Shown: positions 7,666-16,981, counted from the stretch's first letter. The stretch: 64,000 nt of DNA from Lachnospiraceae bacterium (GCA_900769115.1 CAAGFJ010000044.1:14794-78793), one strand, 5' to 3'. The notes: a model not told the origin generated them from the letters alone. Program-made: numbers and translations.

Positions 7666-8994
7666 ATGAGCAAATCAACAATCAACAAAGAGGCGATCTA
7701 TGACGCAAGACAGCTTGGTGTACCAAGAATGTTAATTCTTGGTCTCCAGCATATGTTTGCCATGTTTGGTGCTACTGTATTAGTACCGCAGCTTACCGGG
7801 TTAAGCATTTCTGCAACTCTTTTGTTTGCAGGATTAGGAACTTTATTATTTCATTTTCTGACCAAAGGAAAAGTACCGGCATTTCTGGGTTCATCCTTTG
7901 CGTTTTTGGCAGGATATGGTGCAATTGCACCGAATGGAGAACGGGAGCTTCTTCCATATGCCTGTTTTGGTGTTGTATTTGCATCATTGTTATATTTTGT
8001 GTTAGCCGCCTTGATCAAGATTTTCGGAATCAAGAAGGTTATGAAGTTCTTCCCACCAGTTGTAACCGGACCGATCATTATCTCGATCGGATTGACCTTA
8101 TCACAGTCAGCGGTGGATAATTGTTCAGTGAACTGGATCGTTGCATTAGTGGCTATCTTGATCGTTGTAATCTGTAACATCTGGGGGAAAGGAATGATCC
8201 GCGTTATTCCGATCATCTTAGGTGCGGTTGGTTCCTATGCGGCAGCGGTTGCATTTGGTGATGTGGATTTTACGGCAGTGAAAGAAGCAGCCTGGTTTGG
8301 AGCACCATTTGCTATGCAGGATACGGTATTCCATATTTTCGAAGCACCGGACACTTCTTTAATGATCACGGCAATCATTACGATCATGCCAATTGCGATT
8401 GCTACAATGATGGAACATATTGGAGATATCGCAGCGATTTCTTCTACGGTTGGTCAGAATTTCTTAGAAGATCCGGGACTTCATCGTACCCTGGTTGGCG
8501 ATGGATTGGCAACCTTGGTGGCTTCTTTGTTTGGAGCACCTGCCAATACAACATATGGAGAGAATACAGGTGTATTAACACTTTCGCGTGTGTATGATCC
8601 TAGAGTGATCCGGATTGCAGCATGTTTTGCAGTTCTGTTATCATTTTCGCCGAAATTTGCAGCAGTGATCAGCTCAATGCCGGCAGCAACCTGTGGTGGT
8701 ATTTCAATCGTATTATATGGTATGATCTCAGCGGTTGGTGTCCGTAATGTGGTTGAGAATCAGGTAGACTTCAAGGAGTCAAGAAATGTTATCATTGCAG
8801 CATTGATCTTAGTGTTGTCAATCGGTATCAAGTATAGTGCGGCAGGTGCCATCAACATTACGATAGGAGAAGTCAACATTGGATTGAGTGGTCTGGCTGT
8901 TGGAGCATTAGTAGGAATTATCTTAAATGCAGTATTGCCGGATTTCTCAACAGAAGAAGTGGTAGAGGGCAAGGAGCCAAAGTCATTAAAGTAG
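7666..8994 (+). CDS. uraA: Uracil permease (UraA/PyrP, NCS2 family)
   Basis: A 442-residue polytopic membrane protein of the nucleobase:cation symporter-2 family. The opening GLQHMFAMFGATVLVP, the VPAFLGSSFAF stretch and the later NTTYGENTGVLTLSR signature are typical of uracil permeases; the Glu-containing MMEHIGDI motif in the middle is also characteristic. It imports uracil with protons. The gene is followed by upp after about 110 bases with no terminator between, so uptake and salvage are coupled. AGAAGGGAG precedes the ATG. Xanthine specificity cannot be fully excluded, but the upp partner argues for uracil. Confidence 0.9.
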   Translation: MSKSTINKEAIYDARQLGVPRMLILGLQHMFAMFGATVLVPQLTGLSISATLLFAGLGTLLFHFLTKGKVPAFLGSSFAFLAGYGAIAPNGERELLPYACFGVVFASLLYFVLAALIKIFGIKKVMKFFPPVVTGPIIISIGLTLSQSAVDNCSVNWIVALVAILIVVICNIWGKGMIRVIPIILGAVGSYAAAVAFGDVDFTAVKEAAWFGAPFAMQDTVFHIFEAPDTSLMITAIITIMPIAIATMMEHIGDIAAISSTVGQNFLEDPGLHRTLVGDGLATLVASLFGAPANTTYGENTGVLTLSRVYDPRVIRIAACFAVLLSFSPKFAAVISSMPAATCGGISIVLYGMISAVGVRNVVENQVDFKESRNVIIAALILVLSIGIKYSAAGAINITIGEVNIGLSGLAVGALVGIILNAVLPDFSTEEVVEGKEPKSLK

Positions 8995-9104
8995 GAAGTT
9001 TGTAACAAGAGAGTTTTATATTATAGAAATATATAGAATAGGGTAAAGTATTTTGTGAACTTTAATACAGAACGAGAATGAAACCGGAGAGAAGGAGTAT
9101 AATT

Positions 9105-9740
9105 ATGGAGAGAGAGAATGTAACAATTTTAGATCATCCGTTGATTCAGCATAAGATATCTATGCTGAGAGATGAGAGAACTGGAACGAATGAGTTCCGT
9201 AAGTTGGTAGAGGAGATTGCAACCCTGATGGGATTCGAGGCGTTGCGTGATCTTCCGTTAGAGGATGTTGAGGTGAAGACACCGATTGAGACTTGCATGA
9301 CACCAATGATTGCAGGTAAGAAATTAGCAGTTGTACCGATTCTTCGTGCCGGACTTGGTATGGTCAATGGAATCTTAACTCTGGTTCCGTCAGCCAAAGT
9401 AGGTCATATTGGACTCTGTAGAAATGAAGAGACACATGAACCGGAAGAATATTACTGCAAGCTGCCACACCCAATTGATCAGCGTACAATTGTTGTTGTA
9501 GATCCGATGCTGGCAACTGGCGGTTCTGCAGTTGCTGCTGTGGATTTCATTAAGGCAAGAGGTGGTAAGAACATTAAGTTTATGTGCATTATTGCAGCAC
9601 CGGAAGGAATTGATCGTCTGATGGAAGCACATCCGGATATTCATCTGTATGTTGGACATCTTGACAGATGCTTGAATGAAAATGCCTATATTATGCCGGG
9701 CCTTGGGGATGCAGGAGATCGAATCTTCGGAACGAAATAG
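9105..9740 (+). CDS. upp: Uracil phosphoribosyltransferase
   Basis: 211 residues from the ATG at 9105, chosen because AAGGAG lies at 9092-9097; an in-frame ATG at 9078 has no such site and would add nine non-conserved residues. It converts uracil and PRPP to UMP. Typical segments are MERENVTILDHPLIQHK at the start, PILRAGLGM, the PRPP-binding VVDPMLATGGSA and the C-terminal PGLGDAGDRIFGTK, which closes the active site. It is the second gene of the uracil salvage unit and is followed by a long hairpin. Confidence 0.96.
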   Translation: MERENVTILDHPLIQHKISMLRDERTGTNEFRKLVEEIATLMGFEALRDLPLEDVEVKTPIETCMTPMIAGKKLAVVPILRAGLGMVNGILTLVPSAKVGHIGLCRNEETHEPEEYYCKLPHPIDQRTIVVVDPMLATGGSAVAAVDFIKARGGKNIKFMCIIAAPEGIDRLMEAHPDIHLYVGHLDRCLNENAYIMPGLGDAGDRIFGTK

Positions 9741-9754
9741 ACTTATATAAAAAG

Positions 9755-9846
9755 AGCCATATCTGTTATGTCTTTATGGTACGCAGGCACGTTTGCACTT
9801 ATACTGCCTACTTAACTATATAAGACAAACAGATATGGCTTAATTT
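9755..9846. terminator. Bidirectional terminator between convergent genes (long hairpin)
   Basis: AGCCATATCTGTT (9755-9767) pairs perfectly with AACAGATATGGCT (9828-9840), and the stem continues through TGTCTT/AAGACA. Plus-strand reading continues into TAATTTATGTTTTTT; minus-strand reading gives GGCTCTTTTTATA. It separates upp from the convergent secreted-protein gene. The 60-base loop contains a minor AGGCA/TGCCT stem, so a small stable RNA is also possible. Confidence 0.8.
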
Positions 9847-9914
9847 ATGTTTTTTAGCATGTGTCATCTGCGTTATCTTCGAATAATATTATGCTATGCA
9901 AGCGGGAGACGTTA

Positions 9915-11600
9915 CTAAAGATCATTTTTCCATGTGTGCCAGTCAAATGGATCATATTTAGTAATATCAATACCATAATCTCCGTTCATTAACTGGCTAA
10001 TAGTTTGATATTCATTAAGCAAAAAATTATTTGATGTAAAATGTAATGCATCTTCCATACTGTTTTGAGGCTTGCTCCATCCGTCAGGATTAAATACAAA
10101 TTGTTCGGATGAAGATGCCCATCCTTGGACTTCGCAATACAGGAACTTGTTCTGCTCCATGAAAATTAATGTAATCATGTGACCTAACGGATAATGAGTT
10201 TGCTTGCTTCGAGGAGAATAATATCGACTATAATCATTATATAAATCGTTGGTATCGTTATCCAAGTAAGAGCAATAAAGAGGAATATATGGGTAACCTA
10301 GCATAGTCATGGTTTCTGCGACTGTTGCTGCACCCCAACAGGTATATTCAGAATAGCTGTGACTTTTAATCCAGTACGCAATAGCTGTATATGTTTCATA
10401 ATCTGTCATATTTGATGAACATTGAGCAACATCGTTTAAGATACTTTTAAGTTTTGATTCGGTATGGTAGTCGTAAGCGGGACTAAGAAATGGATTGTAG
10501 TTATAGTATTTTATATAGTCATAGCTTGCTGATGATGAAAATCCATTGGAAATTAATGTGACAACTTTTTCATCACCAAAATATAAGTCAACGGATTGTT
10601 TTTCGTTTAATAAGCAGCTTACGTTTACAAGAATATATCCGATATATCCCTGTTTATAAAGAGATTGTTGCATCTTGTCATTTTCTGGCATCTTATCATA
10701 GTAAGTCAAAGATATATCAGAGACTACCTGTGCATCCTTTCTATTTGGAATATATTGTGTGTTTGAAAAATTGTTAAAGCCACAGCTTCCGTTATATTGC
10801 GTATGAATCACAAATTCATTGCTTAGTCGTTCTTTGATGAAGATTGGGAAATAACATTGAGCGAAACTCATTTTTTCTGTATTATCAAAGGTAGTAGCAG
10901 TATATTTAAAGAATGGAAACTCGTTGCAGTTATAAGCAATAGATACTCCATTTATGGTATTTGTGGTCATTTGGTAATTAGGAGAGGGGATTTGTACTGT
11001 TATTGTTGACCAATCAGAGTAATATGTTTTTTTACCTATTTTTTGATAGGAACGAACACGGCATGTGTAATTTACTTCCCACTCTTTAATATTAAATTGA
11101 TAGAAAGGGTGTTGCGAATTTAAATCCTCTTTCTTGAGTTCTGTATCCAATGTTCCGTTGTTGCTCACCTCTATGTTGTATCCGGTTACATTTTTGTCGC
11201 TACTCCAATAAAATGTCAGATAGTCTTCATAAATATTGTGAGACAAATTTTGGATTTTGGGAATGCTTATCTTATATTTTATATATTTTTTCCCATGTAG
11301 CTTCTTTCCCTTATATTTGCCGGTTAAAGTTACTTTAATCTTGTAGGAACCGGGAGCCACAGGATTTTTAGCATATGTGAGTTTATAATTCTTTTGCTTT
11401 AACTTTTTTCCCTGATATTTAACGGTAACTTTGGGTTTTACCTTTTTTCCGGTATAAGAGTATTCCTTTTTTGAAATAGATACTGCCCATTTAGGAGTTT
11501 TCCCTTTTGCGTAAGCATTGATATGGGTGCAATTTGGTAATAGTATATATATCAATAATATAATAAACAATATTTTTAGAGTGAACTTTCTACATTTCAT
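9915..11600 (-). CDS. Secreted protein with Ig-like, FN3-like and transglutaminase-like regions
   Basis: 561 residues. A signal segment (KILFIILLIYILLP, about residues 9-22) is followed by a lysine-rich domain starting YTGKKVKPKVTVKYQG (about 49-120), of the kind found repeatedly in clostridial surface proteins. A fibronectin-III-like stretch (about 120-210) and a middle region of unknown fold come next. The C-terminal part has EYTCWGAATVAETMTMLGY, later PLGHMITLIF and EVQGW, which fit the Cys-His pattern of transglutaminase-like proteins. It probably acts on the cell surface. AGGAG lies nine bases before the ATG. It may work with the secreted lysozyme at 14687-16498, which carries a similar YTG domain. 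The enzyme call is moderate; the secreted nature is firm. Confidence 0.7.
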   Translation of the reverse strand: MKCRKFTLKILFIILLIYILLPNCTHINAYAKGKTPKWAVSISKKEYSYTGKKVKPKVTVKYQGKKLKQKNYKLTYAKNPVAPGSYKIKVTLTGKYKGKKLHGKKYIKYKISIPKIQNLSHNIYEDYLTFYWSSDKNVTGYNIEVSNNGTLDTELKKEDLNSQHPFYQFNIKEWEVNYTCRVRSYQKIGKKTYYSDWSTITVQIPSPNYQMTTNTINGVSIAYNCNEFPFFKYTATTFDNTEKMSFAQCYFPIFIKERLSNEFVIHTQYNGSCGFNNFSNTQYIPNRKDAQVVSDISLTYYDKMPENDKMQQSLYKQGYIGYILVNVSCLLNEKQSVDLYFGDEKVVTLISNGFSSSASYDYIKYYNYNPFLSPAYDYHTESKLKSILNDVAQCSSNMTDYETYTAIAYWIKSHSYSEYTCWGAATVAETMTMLGYPYIPLYCSYLDNDTNDLYNDYSRYYSPRSKQTHYPLGHMITLIFMEQNKFLYCEVQGWASSSEQFVFNPDGWSKPQNSMEDALHFTSNNFLLNEYQTISQLMNGDYGIDITKYDPFDWHTWKNDL

Positions 11601-11657
11601 AATTGAATTCTCCTATTAGTTTACATAAATTTTGTTTTATATAAAGAACAGTATAAA

Positions 11658-11697
11658 TGCCACATCAAGAATGGAATTCATTGATGTGGCAACTTTT
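11658..11697. terminator. Hairpin after the small Ig-like gene
   Basis: TGCCACATCAA (11658-11668) pairs with TTGATGTGGCA (11681-11691), 11 perfect pairs with a 12-base loop. On the plus strand it is followed by ACTTTTTTATA; on the minus strand, where the neighbouring gene ends at 11698, it is followed by a weaker TTTATA. Confidence 0.6.
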
Positions 11698-12039
11698 TTA
11701 TAATCGGAATTTTACCTGAATCGGTTCCTTCAGGTGTTGTCCTCCGCGAGACTTCACTCTTGTTGTTATATTCAGATAATAATCGGTATCTTTGGCATAT
11801 GCCTCCAATGGTTCTACCTCGATCTCCATATCAGCATCGTTATAGTTGAACTTCGTTGCCATCCGCATACCGGTTTCGCTCTCTACATATAAGTTGTCTG
11901 AAGTAATTGTAGAAGGATCTAAGGCGGTTGTAAAACGACATTTCCATACGAACCTGCCTGTCTTAAAACTAAGGTTCTGCTTCACACGGCTCTCATATCC
12001 TTTTGGTACATCTTCAATCTCTATATAATCACGTGCCAT
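11698..12039 (-). CDS. Small Ig-like (Big_5/SbsA-like) domain protein
   Basis: 113 residues, a single beta-rich domain. The phrase DPSTITSDNLYVES and the C-terminal PIQVKFRL resemble bacterial Ig-like domains of surface proteins (SbsA/Big_5 type). There is no signal peptide or membrane segment, which is unusual for that fold. The start is ATG at 12039, because AGGAGG lies eight bases upstream; a GTG at 12048 overlaps that site. It lies 135 bases after iorB on the same strand and ends with a hairpin. Function unknown. Confidence 0.65.
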   Translation of the reverse strand: MARDYIEIEDVPKGYESRVKQNLSFKTGRFVWKCRFTTALDPSTITSDNLYVESETGMRMATKFNYNDADMEIEVEPLEAYAKDTDYYLNITTRVKSRGGQHLKEPIQVKFRL

Positions 12040-12173
12040 CTTATACACCTCCTGTCGGATCTGCTTGTTTCAATATTCTGTGGCGCATACAGGTGATGCA
12101 CCTTACAATTGCATATTGTAACATACAAACCTTACAAAATCCATTAGGATTACAATTCCTGTCAGAAAAGGTA

Positions 12174-12746
12174 TTACATCTCGTAGCCAACCAGAAATGC
12201 TTTCTGATTGATCTCAATTGTCTTAGGAGGAACGGTCTTGGCAATGACATCCAACCAGTCTTCCTTAGAGAAGTCCATATGCTGTGCAGCAACACCTAAT
12301 ACAATGTTGTTAAAGACTCTGGAATTGCCTAATTTCAAAGCCTCAGCGGCAGCATCGACAGAGTATACCTTATATGTCTTAGACAGATCTTCAATGATAT
12401 TCTCCGGATACTGTGCAGCACCGGTTACTACTGTGATCGGATCAATCCGCTGGTCGTTAATGACTAAGGCTCCGCCCGGTTTTAAGAAGTGTGCATAACG
12501 AAGAGCTTCTAACCGCTCAAATGCGATCAGCACGTCAGCCTGTCCGGCTTCTACAATCGGCTCAGCCACCTTTTCACCATAGCGGACAAATGTAACAACG
12601 GAACCTCCACGCTGTGCCATTCCATGAACCTCTGATAACTTTACATCATATCCGGCAGTTAAAATGATTCCACCAAGAATACGGCTTGTAAGCAGCGTAC
12701 CCTGACCACCAACGCCGACGATCATAATATTCTTTGTTTCAGCCAT
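12174..12746 (-). CDS. iorB: Indolepyruvate ferredoxin oxidoreductase, beta subunit
   Basis: 190 residues, the pyruvate-ferredoxin-oxidoreductase gamma-type domain. It opens with IMIVGVGGQGTLLTSRIL and has the SEVHGMAQRGGSVVTFVRYG signature. With IorA it oxidatively decarboxylates aryl pyruvates from aromatic amino acid transamination to aryl-acetyl-CoA, reducing ferredoxin. Its ATG overlaps the iorA stop by one base (TAATG), so the two are translationally coupled, with GAGGTGG as the ribosome site inside the end of iorA. Confidence 0.95.
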   Translation of the reverse strand: MAETKNIMIVGVGGQGTLLTSRILGGIILTAGYDVKLSEVHGMAQRGGSVVTFVRYGEKVAEPIVEAGQADVLIAFERLEALRYAHFLKPGGALVINDQRIDPITVVTGAAQYPENIIEDLSKTYKVYSVDAAAEALKLGNSRVFNNIVLGVAAQHMDFSKEDWLDVIAKTVPPKTIEINQKAFLVGYEM

Positions 12747-14518
12747 TATTTAGCCACCTCCTCAATTGCATCAAACGGACAAAGATTCTTACATAATCCA
12801 CAGCCGTTACACATCGTTGCATCAATGGAAATGGTTCCGTCCTCATTCTTTGTAAGTGCAGGACATCCTGGCTTTAAGCACATGCCACACTTCTTACATT
12901 TCTCAGGAACAGGAACGCATTTGTTCGGGAAGTGAACTTCCTTAAGCAATGCACAAGGAGACTTTGTAATAATAACAGATACGGCATCTCTGGCAACTTC
13001 TTCCTTGATAACCTTCTCTAATTCTTTGATATCGAAAGCATTCACCTCTGTGACATGCTCAATTCCCATGGACTTACACAGATGGTAAATGTTGATTGCA
13101 GGAACAACCTTACCCTGCAAGGTCTTACCGGTAGCAGCATGATCCTGATGACCGGTCATACCGGTGGTGGAGTTATCCAAGATGATAACCGTTCCGGTAC
13201 CCTGATTGTATACCATGTTCATTAAAGAATTCACACCGGTATGCATAAATGTGGAATCACCGATAACGGCAACCCAGTTCTTAATATATTCTTTGCCTTT
13301 TGCCATCTCCATACCATGTAAAGAAGAGATAGATGCACCCATACAGATTGTGGTATCAACGACACTTAATGGAGCAACGGCACCTAATGTATAGCATCCG
13401 ATATCTCCTGCTGCATGAATCTTTAACTTGTTAAGAACCGTATAGACACTTCTGTGCGGACATCCCGGACAGAGAAGCGGTGGTCTTGCAGGAACCTCGG
13501 CTGGTGTATTGATTGAAAGATTCTCTTTCAATACAACCTTGCGGATCATGTTGGCACTATATTCGCCCTGTACGGTAAATGCTTCCTTACCGATGCAGTC
13601 AATGCCCCAGGCACGAACCTGTTCCTCGATCACTGGCTCTAATTCTTCAAAAATGTATAACGTATCTACTTTAGAAGCAAATTCTTCAATTAACTTCTTA
13701 GGAAGTGGATGAACCATACCCAGCTTCAATACGGAAGCGTCCGGACATGCTTCTTTTACATAGGTGTAAGGAATTCCACTTGTGATGAATCCAATCTTTG
13801 TATCATTCATCTCCACACGGTTCAGTGGTACATCCTTAGAAAATCCCTCTTTGGCAACGACCAATGTGTTAGCCGCTTCTGCCATGTCCTTCAGACGCTG
13901 TTCTACGAATACATGACGTTTGATCGCATTACCAGGCATCATAACATTCTTGGCAATGTTACGTTCGTACACTTTATCTTCCGGTACAACACGGTCTTCC
14001 AGAGCTACAACGCCCTGTGAGTGCGCCAATCTGGTTGTAGTACGAAGAACCATTGGGGTATCAAACTGTTCACTTAAGTCAAATGCAAGCTTCATGAAAT
14101 CCTTGGCTTCCTGTGAGTCAGATGGCTCTAATACAGGAACCTGGGCGGCACGGCAGATCTGACGGGTATCCTGCTCGTTCTGGGAGCTGTACATTCCCGG
14201 GTCATCTGCAACAACGGCAACCAGACCGCCATTTGCACCAATATAAGCTGCGGTATACATTGGGTCTGCAGCTACATTGAAACCTACATGTTTCATGGAA
14301 GCCATTGCACGTACACCACTGATGGATGCGCCGACAGCAACCTCCATTGCAACCTTCTCATTCGGTGCCCATTCACAATATACTTCCGGGTATTTTACTA
14401 AATTCTCACTGATCTCGGTACTTGGTGTTCCCGGATAAGCAGATGATACCTTGACACCTGCTTCGTACGCACCACGGGCAATTGCCTCGTTACCGAGCAT
14501 AACTTTCTTCTCTGACAT
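12746..14518 (-). CDS. iorA: Indolepyruvate ferredoxin oxidoreductase, alpha subunit
   Basis: 590 residues, full length. The N-terminal POR-type domain has SSAYPGTPSTEI; the central TPP-binding domain has GDIGCYTLG and GDSTFMHTGVNSL with LDNSTTGMTG. The C-terminus carries two ferredoxin-like clusters, CKKCGMCLKPGCP and CNGCGLCKNLCP. It is the catalytic subunit of the heteromer with IorB. A strong AAGGAGG site lies just before the ATG. Upstream is the terminator of the GH25 gene, so iorAB has its own transcript. It indicates fermentation of aromatic amino acids in an anaerobe. Confidence 0.97.
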   Translation of the reverse strand: MSEKKVMLGNEAIARGAYEAGVKVSSAYPGTPSTEISENLVKYPEVYCEWAPNEKVAMEVAVGASISGVRAMASMKHVGFNVAADPMYTAAYIGANGGLVAVVADDPGMYSSQNEQDTRQICRAAQVPVLEPSDSQEAKDFMKLAFDLSEQFDTPMVLRTTTRLAHSQGVVALEDRVVPEDKVYERNIAKNVMMPGNAIKRHVFVEQRLKDMAEAANTLVVAKEGFSKDVPLNRVEMNDTKIGFITSGIPYTYVKEACPDASVLKLGMVHPLPKKLIEEFASKVDTLYIFEELEPVIEEQVRAWGIDCIGKEAFTVQGEYSANMIRKVVLKENLSINTPAEVPARPPLLCPGCPHRSVYTVLNKLKIHAAGDIGCYTLGAVAPLSVVDTTICMGASISSLHGMEMAKGKEYIKNWVAVIGDSTFMHTGVNSLMNMVYNQGTGTVIILDNSTTGMTGHQDHAATGKTLQGKVVPAINIYHLCKSMGIEHVTEVNAFDIKELEKVIKEEVARDAVSVIITKSPCALLKEVHFPNKCVPVPEKCKKCGMCLKPGCPALTKNEDGTISIDATMCNGCGLCKNLCPFDAIEEVAK

Positions 14519-14592
14519 GAGAGTCCTCCTTTTGTAACATCAATTAGAGTCTATTATAGCGGAAATGAGAAGATTTGTCATTAACAGAATGC

Positions 14593-14645
14593 AAAAAAAT
14601 GGATTCCAAATGAGCATTTTGCTTGATGTCTCAAATGGAATCCAT
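14593..14645 (-). terminator. Intrinsic terminator of the GH25 lysozyme gene
   Basis: On the minus strand ATGGATTCCATTTGAG pairs with CTCATTTGGAATCCAT (one mismatch), followed by seven T. It lies 42 bases after the lysozyme stop and before iorA. Confidence 0.9.
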
Positions 14646-14686
14646 ATCTGGTTCAGTTATGCATTCAATAAATGAAATCTTGCTGA

Positions 14687-16498
14687 TTATTTAATCTTCA
14701 CATAGGCAGAAGAGATATAGCCGTTATAGGTCTTGCCATTTTTATTGAAACGAACCTTGTACCAGGTAATGCCGCCTCTTTTCTTGGAGGATAACACAGT
14801 AACTACTTTGCCTTTATTTAATCTTGTCAGGCGTTTGGAAAGAACAGAACGGGATTTGCGTACATTTACTCTGGAGGTTTTGATCTGTCCTTTCTTTCCG
14901 GTCTTTACCTGATATCCGGGAACATAGCCTTTGACAGAACCATGCGAGACATAATACCATCTGGTACCGTTATCGTCATAGGTTCCGTAAATGATCTGTA
15001 ACGGATCATTTTTCTTCGGAGCTGCCACAACAGAGGCATCAATGGACTTGTCTGCATACAGATTCACACGATATTTTGGCAGAGCCATCTTTGTCGGATT
15101 CGGCTTTGTATAAGAAGATACAACCGGGGAGTAGTCACTGTAATTTGTGCCACCGCCGCTGTTTTTCATATACATTCGAATCTTATAATAGTAACATTCT
15201 GAAGAAGAAAGACCGCTGTTTTTGAAGCTTGTTGTATTCCTGCTTGAAATGGTCGCAACCTTCTTGTAAGAGCCATTTGCGGAGGATGCCCGGTAGATCT
15301 CATAGCCGGATGCGGAATTGTGTTTGTCCCAGCTTAATGTAATCGCGCTCTTAGAACGGGCTGCGATCGACAGAGAAGTCATTGCTTCCGGTACAATATT
15401 AAATGTAATGTAACGGGTGCCGGTGATGCCATTTAACCCGGTGATTGTTGCTTTTGCGGTTCCGATATCCGTATTGTATTCGTAGGTCACACTATAATCG
15501 GTTCCGGCGGTGAGAACTTTATCTTTCATAGTAACGGTAAATGCCGGGGTGATCGGACTTCCGGTGTAGATCTGATCCGGAATCGGAGTAATCGTAGCAC
15601 TGGCAAGGTTGTCACCGGCAACATTATAATAGAAATTCATGTCTACCTTGGTAGGAATACCGGATACCGTTCCCTGACTGGAATATTGCCAATAAGTAAA
15701 GGTTCCATTATAGGAGGTATTGGTTGTGTAGTTTGCTAACCAGATGGGATAGCTGTTACTGATTGTTGCAGCATTCAGGTGATTATTCAGCATATCCGGG
15801 TTGGCATATACCATTGGAGTATATCCAGCGGCTGCAATCTTGTTACAGAAAGCAAGACATACATTAGTGGCAGCCTCTTTTGACAAGTTTGCATTCTTTA
15901 AACGTCCACCATTGGAAGAACCGGATGCGAACTCATAATCTAAGATCAAAGGCATTGTAACATGATAGGTACCGATACGGTCTAGAATGAACTGCGCTTC
16001 CTCTTCGGCTTCGGCAGGGGTAATGGCCTGTGAGAATACATAGATGCCGACATTCACACCGGCAGCAATAGCGTTCTGCATATTTGCCGCATAGGTGGAG
16101 TCATTGTACATGCCGCCGGATGCTCCCCAGCCCCGGCCGCCTACACGGATAAATGCAAAATCAATGCCGGAGGCTTTCACGGTTGTCCAGTCAATGCTTT
16201 TTTGGTATTCGCTCACATCAACACCATTTATGATAGGAATTCCTGTAAACTGGTCCTGATGGGTATAATAGGCATTGGTATAAGGGCTATAGGTTTGAAA
16301 TCCACCATAGCGCCTGATCAAGGTTGAATCGGATGTATCCGGGTTGGCATCCTCATAGAATTCCTTTGGAATATCTATTCCGGATAAACGTCCGGCTCCG
16401 GGATCATCCTTTGCGGCAGCCTGTACACAGAATGGAGTGCATGCGGCAAAGAATGTAAGTGATAATAATAATGTGTGAGCTAGAAAATTCTTTTTCAT
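14687..16498 (-). CDS. Secreted GH25 lysozyme with YTG, FN3 and SH3 domains
   Basis: About 603 residues with a signal peptide (AHTLLLSLTFFAACTPF). The GH25 muramidase domain spans about residues 90-300: INGVDVSEYQKSIDW with the catalytic-type Asp, later PLILDYEFASG and YWQYSSQGTVSGI. Then follow a YTGSPITPAFTV domain (about 315-375), an FN3 domain (about 375-465) and two SH3b repeats at the C-terminus that would bind peptidoglycan. The enzyme cuts the MurNAc-GlcNAc bond. ATG at 16498 is preceded in frame by TTG at 16501. The only AAAGGAG is 30 bases upstream, separated by a perfect ATCTTAC-T-GTAAGAT palindrome, an odd translation start. Confidence 0.93.
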   Translation of the reverse strand: MKKNFLAHTLLLSLTFFAACTPFCVQAAAKDDPGAGRLSGIDIPKEFYEDANPDTSDSTLIRRYGGFQTYSPYTNAYYTHQDQFTGIPIINGVDVSEYQKSIDWTTVKASGIDFAFIRVGGRGWGASGGMYNDSTYAANMQNAIAAGVNVGIYVFSQAITPAEAEEEAQFILDRIGTYHVTMPLILDYEFASGSSNGGRLKNANLSKEAATNVCLAFCNKIAAAGYTPMVYANPDMLNNHLNAATISNSYPIWLANYTTNTSYNGTFTYWQYSSQGTVSGIPTKVDMNFYYNVAGDNLASATITPIPDQIYTGSPITPAFTVTMKDKVLTAGTDYSVTYEYNTDIGTAKATITGLNGITGTRYITFNIVPEAMTSLSIAARSKSAITLSWDKHNSASGYEIYRASSANGSYKKVATISSRNTTSFKNSGLSSSECYYYKIRMYMKNSGGGTNYSDYSPVVSSYTKPNPTKMALPKYRVNLYADKSIDASVVAAPKKNDPLQIIYGTYDDNGTRWYYVSHGSVKGYVPGYQVKTGKKGQIKTSRVNVRKSRSVLSKRLTRLNKGKVVTVLSSKKRGGITWYKVRFNKNGKTYNGYISSAYVKIK

Positions 16499-16501
16499 CA
16501 A

Positions 16502-16857
16502 TATAATCTTACTGTAAGATACAGCTTTCTCCTTTCGTTTCGTAATTTCCGGCAGTCATGAAATAACCGCTTTCCTGTAATCAATATTCACATACGTTTT
16601 ATCATTATAAAACAAGTTGACATAAAATTCTATACAATAATGTAACAGATTTGTAAATTCTATAAAGAAAGTATGAAATCGTAGTGAAAAGAATATAAAG
16701 TGAAAAAATATTTACCTAAAAAAACCTAATAAAATCAAGGGGTTGCGGAGTTTTGTAAAATTTTTTTAAAAAAAGTTGAAAAAAGTACTTGCAATTTGTT
16801 TCAGCATCATATATAATCGTCATTGTTGCTGAGGTAAGCAGCAAGAACTTAATACAC
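16502..16857. other. Intergenic region between the divergent lysozyme gene and tRNA-Lys
   Basis: It holds the lysozyme leader (palindrome at 16506-16520, AAAGGAG on the minus strand at 16529-16535), a possible minus-strand -10 ATTATA/TATAAT near 16604-16609 without a clear -35, a very A/T-rich stretch at 16720-16790, and the plus-strand tRNA promoter. No coding sequence seen. Confidence 0.6.
16789..16817 (+). promoter_or_regulatory. Promoter of tRNA-Lys
   Basis: TTGCAA (16789-16794), 17-bp spacer, perfect TATAAT (16812-16817), about 40 bases before the mature tRNA. Confidence 0.8.
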
Positions 16858-16930
16858 GGGCCGCTAGCTCATTTGGTAGAGCACCTGACTCTTAATCAGG
16901 GTGTGCGGGGTTCGAGCCCCCGGCGGCCCA
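16858..16930 (+). tRNA. tRNA-Lys (anticodon CTT)
   Basis: 73 bases fold as a full cloverleaf. Acceptor GGGCCGC pairs with GCGGCCC (16923-16929), the anticodon stem CCTGA/TCAGG holds loop CTCTTAA with anticodon CTT, and the T arm is CGGGG-TTCGAGC-CCCCG. A is the discriminator base and CCA is not encoded. It stands alone, between its promoter and a weak terminator. Confidence 0.97.
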
Positions 16931-16957
16931 CTCACAAAGGAATCGATTTGATGTCAT

Positions 16958-16981
16958 AGAACATTGGGTTGGTTCTTTTTC
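16958..16981 (+). terminator. Weak terminator after tRNA-Lys
   Basis: AGAAC pairs with GTTCT (five pairs, nine-base loop), followed by a run of T into TTTTTC. Transcription may read on into the SMC-complex genes. Confidence 0.5.

Noticed and set aside
16858..16930. tRNA-Lys as attachment site of an island carrying the SMC genes
   Set aside because: No integrase gene and no second copy of the tRNA 3' end seen in the window.
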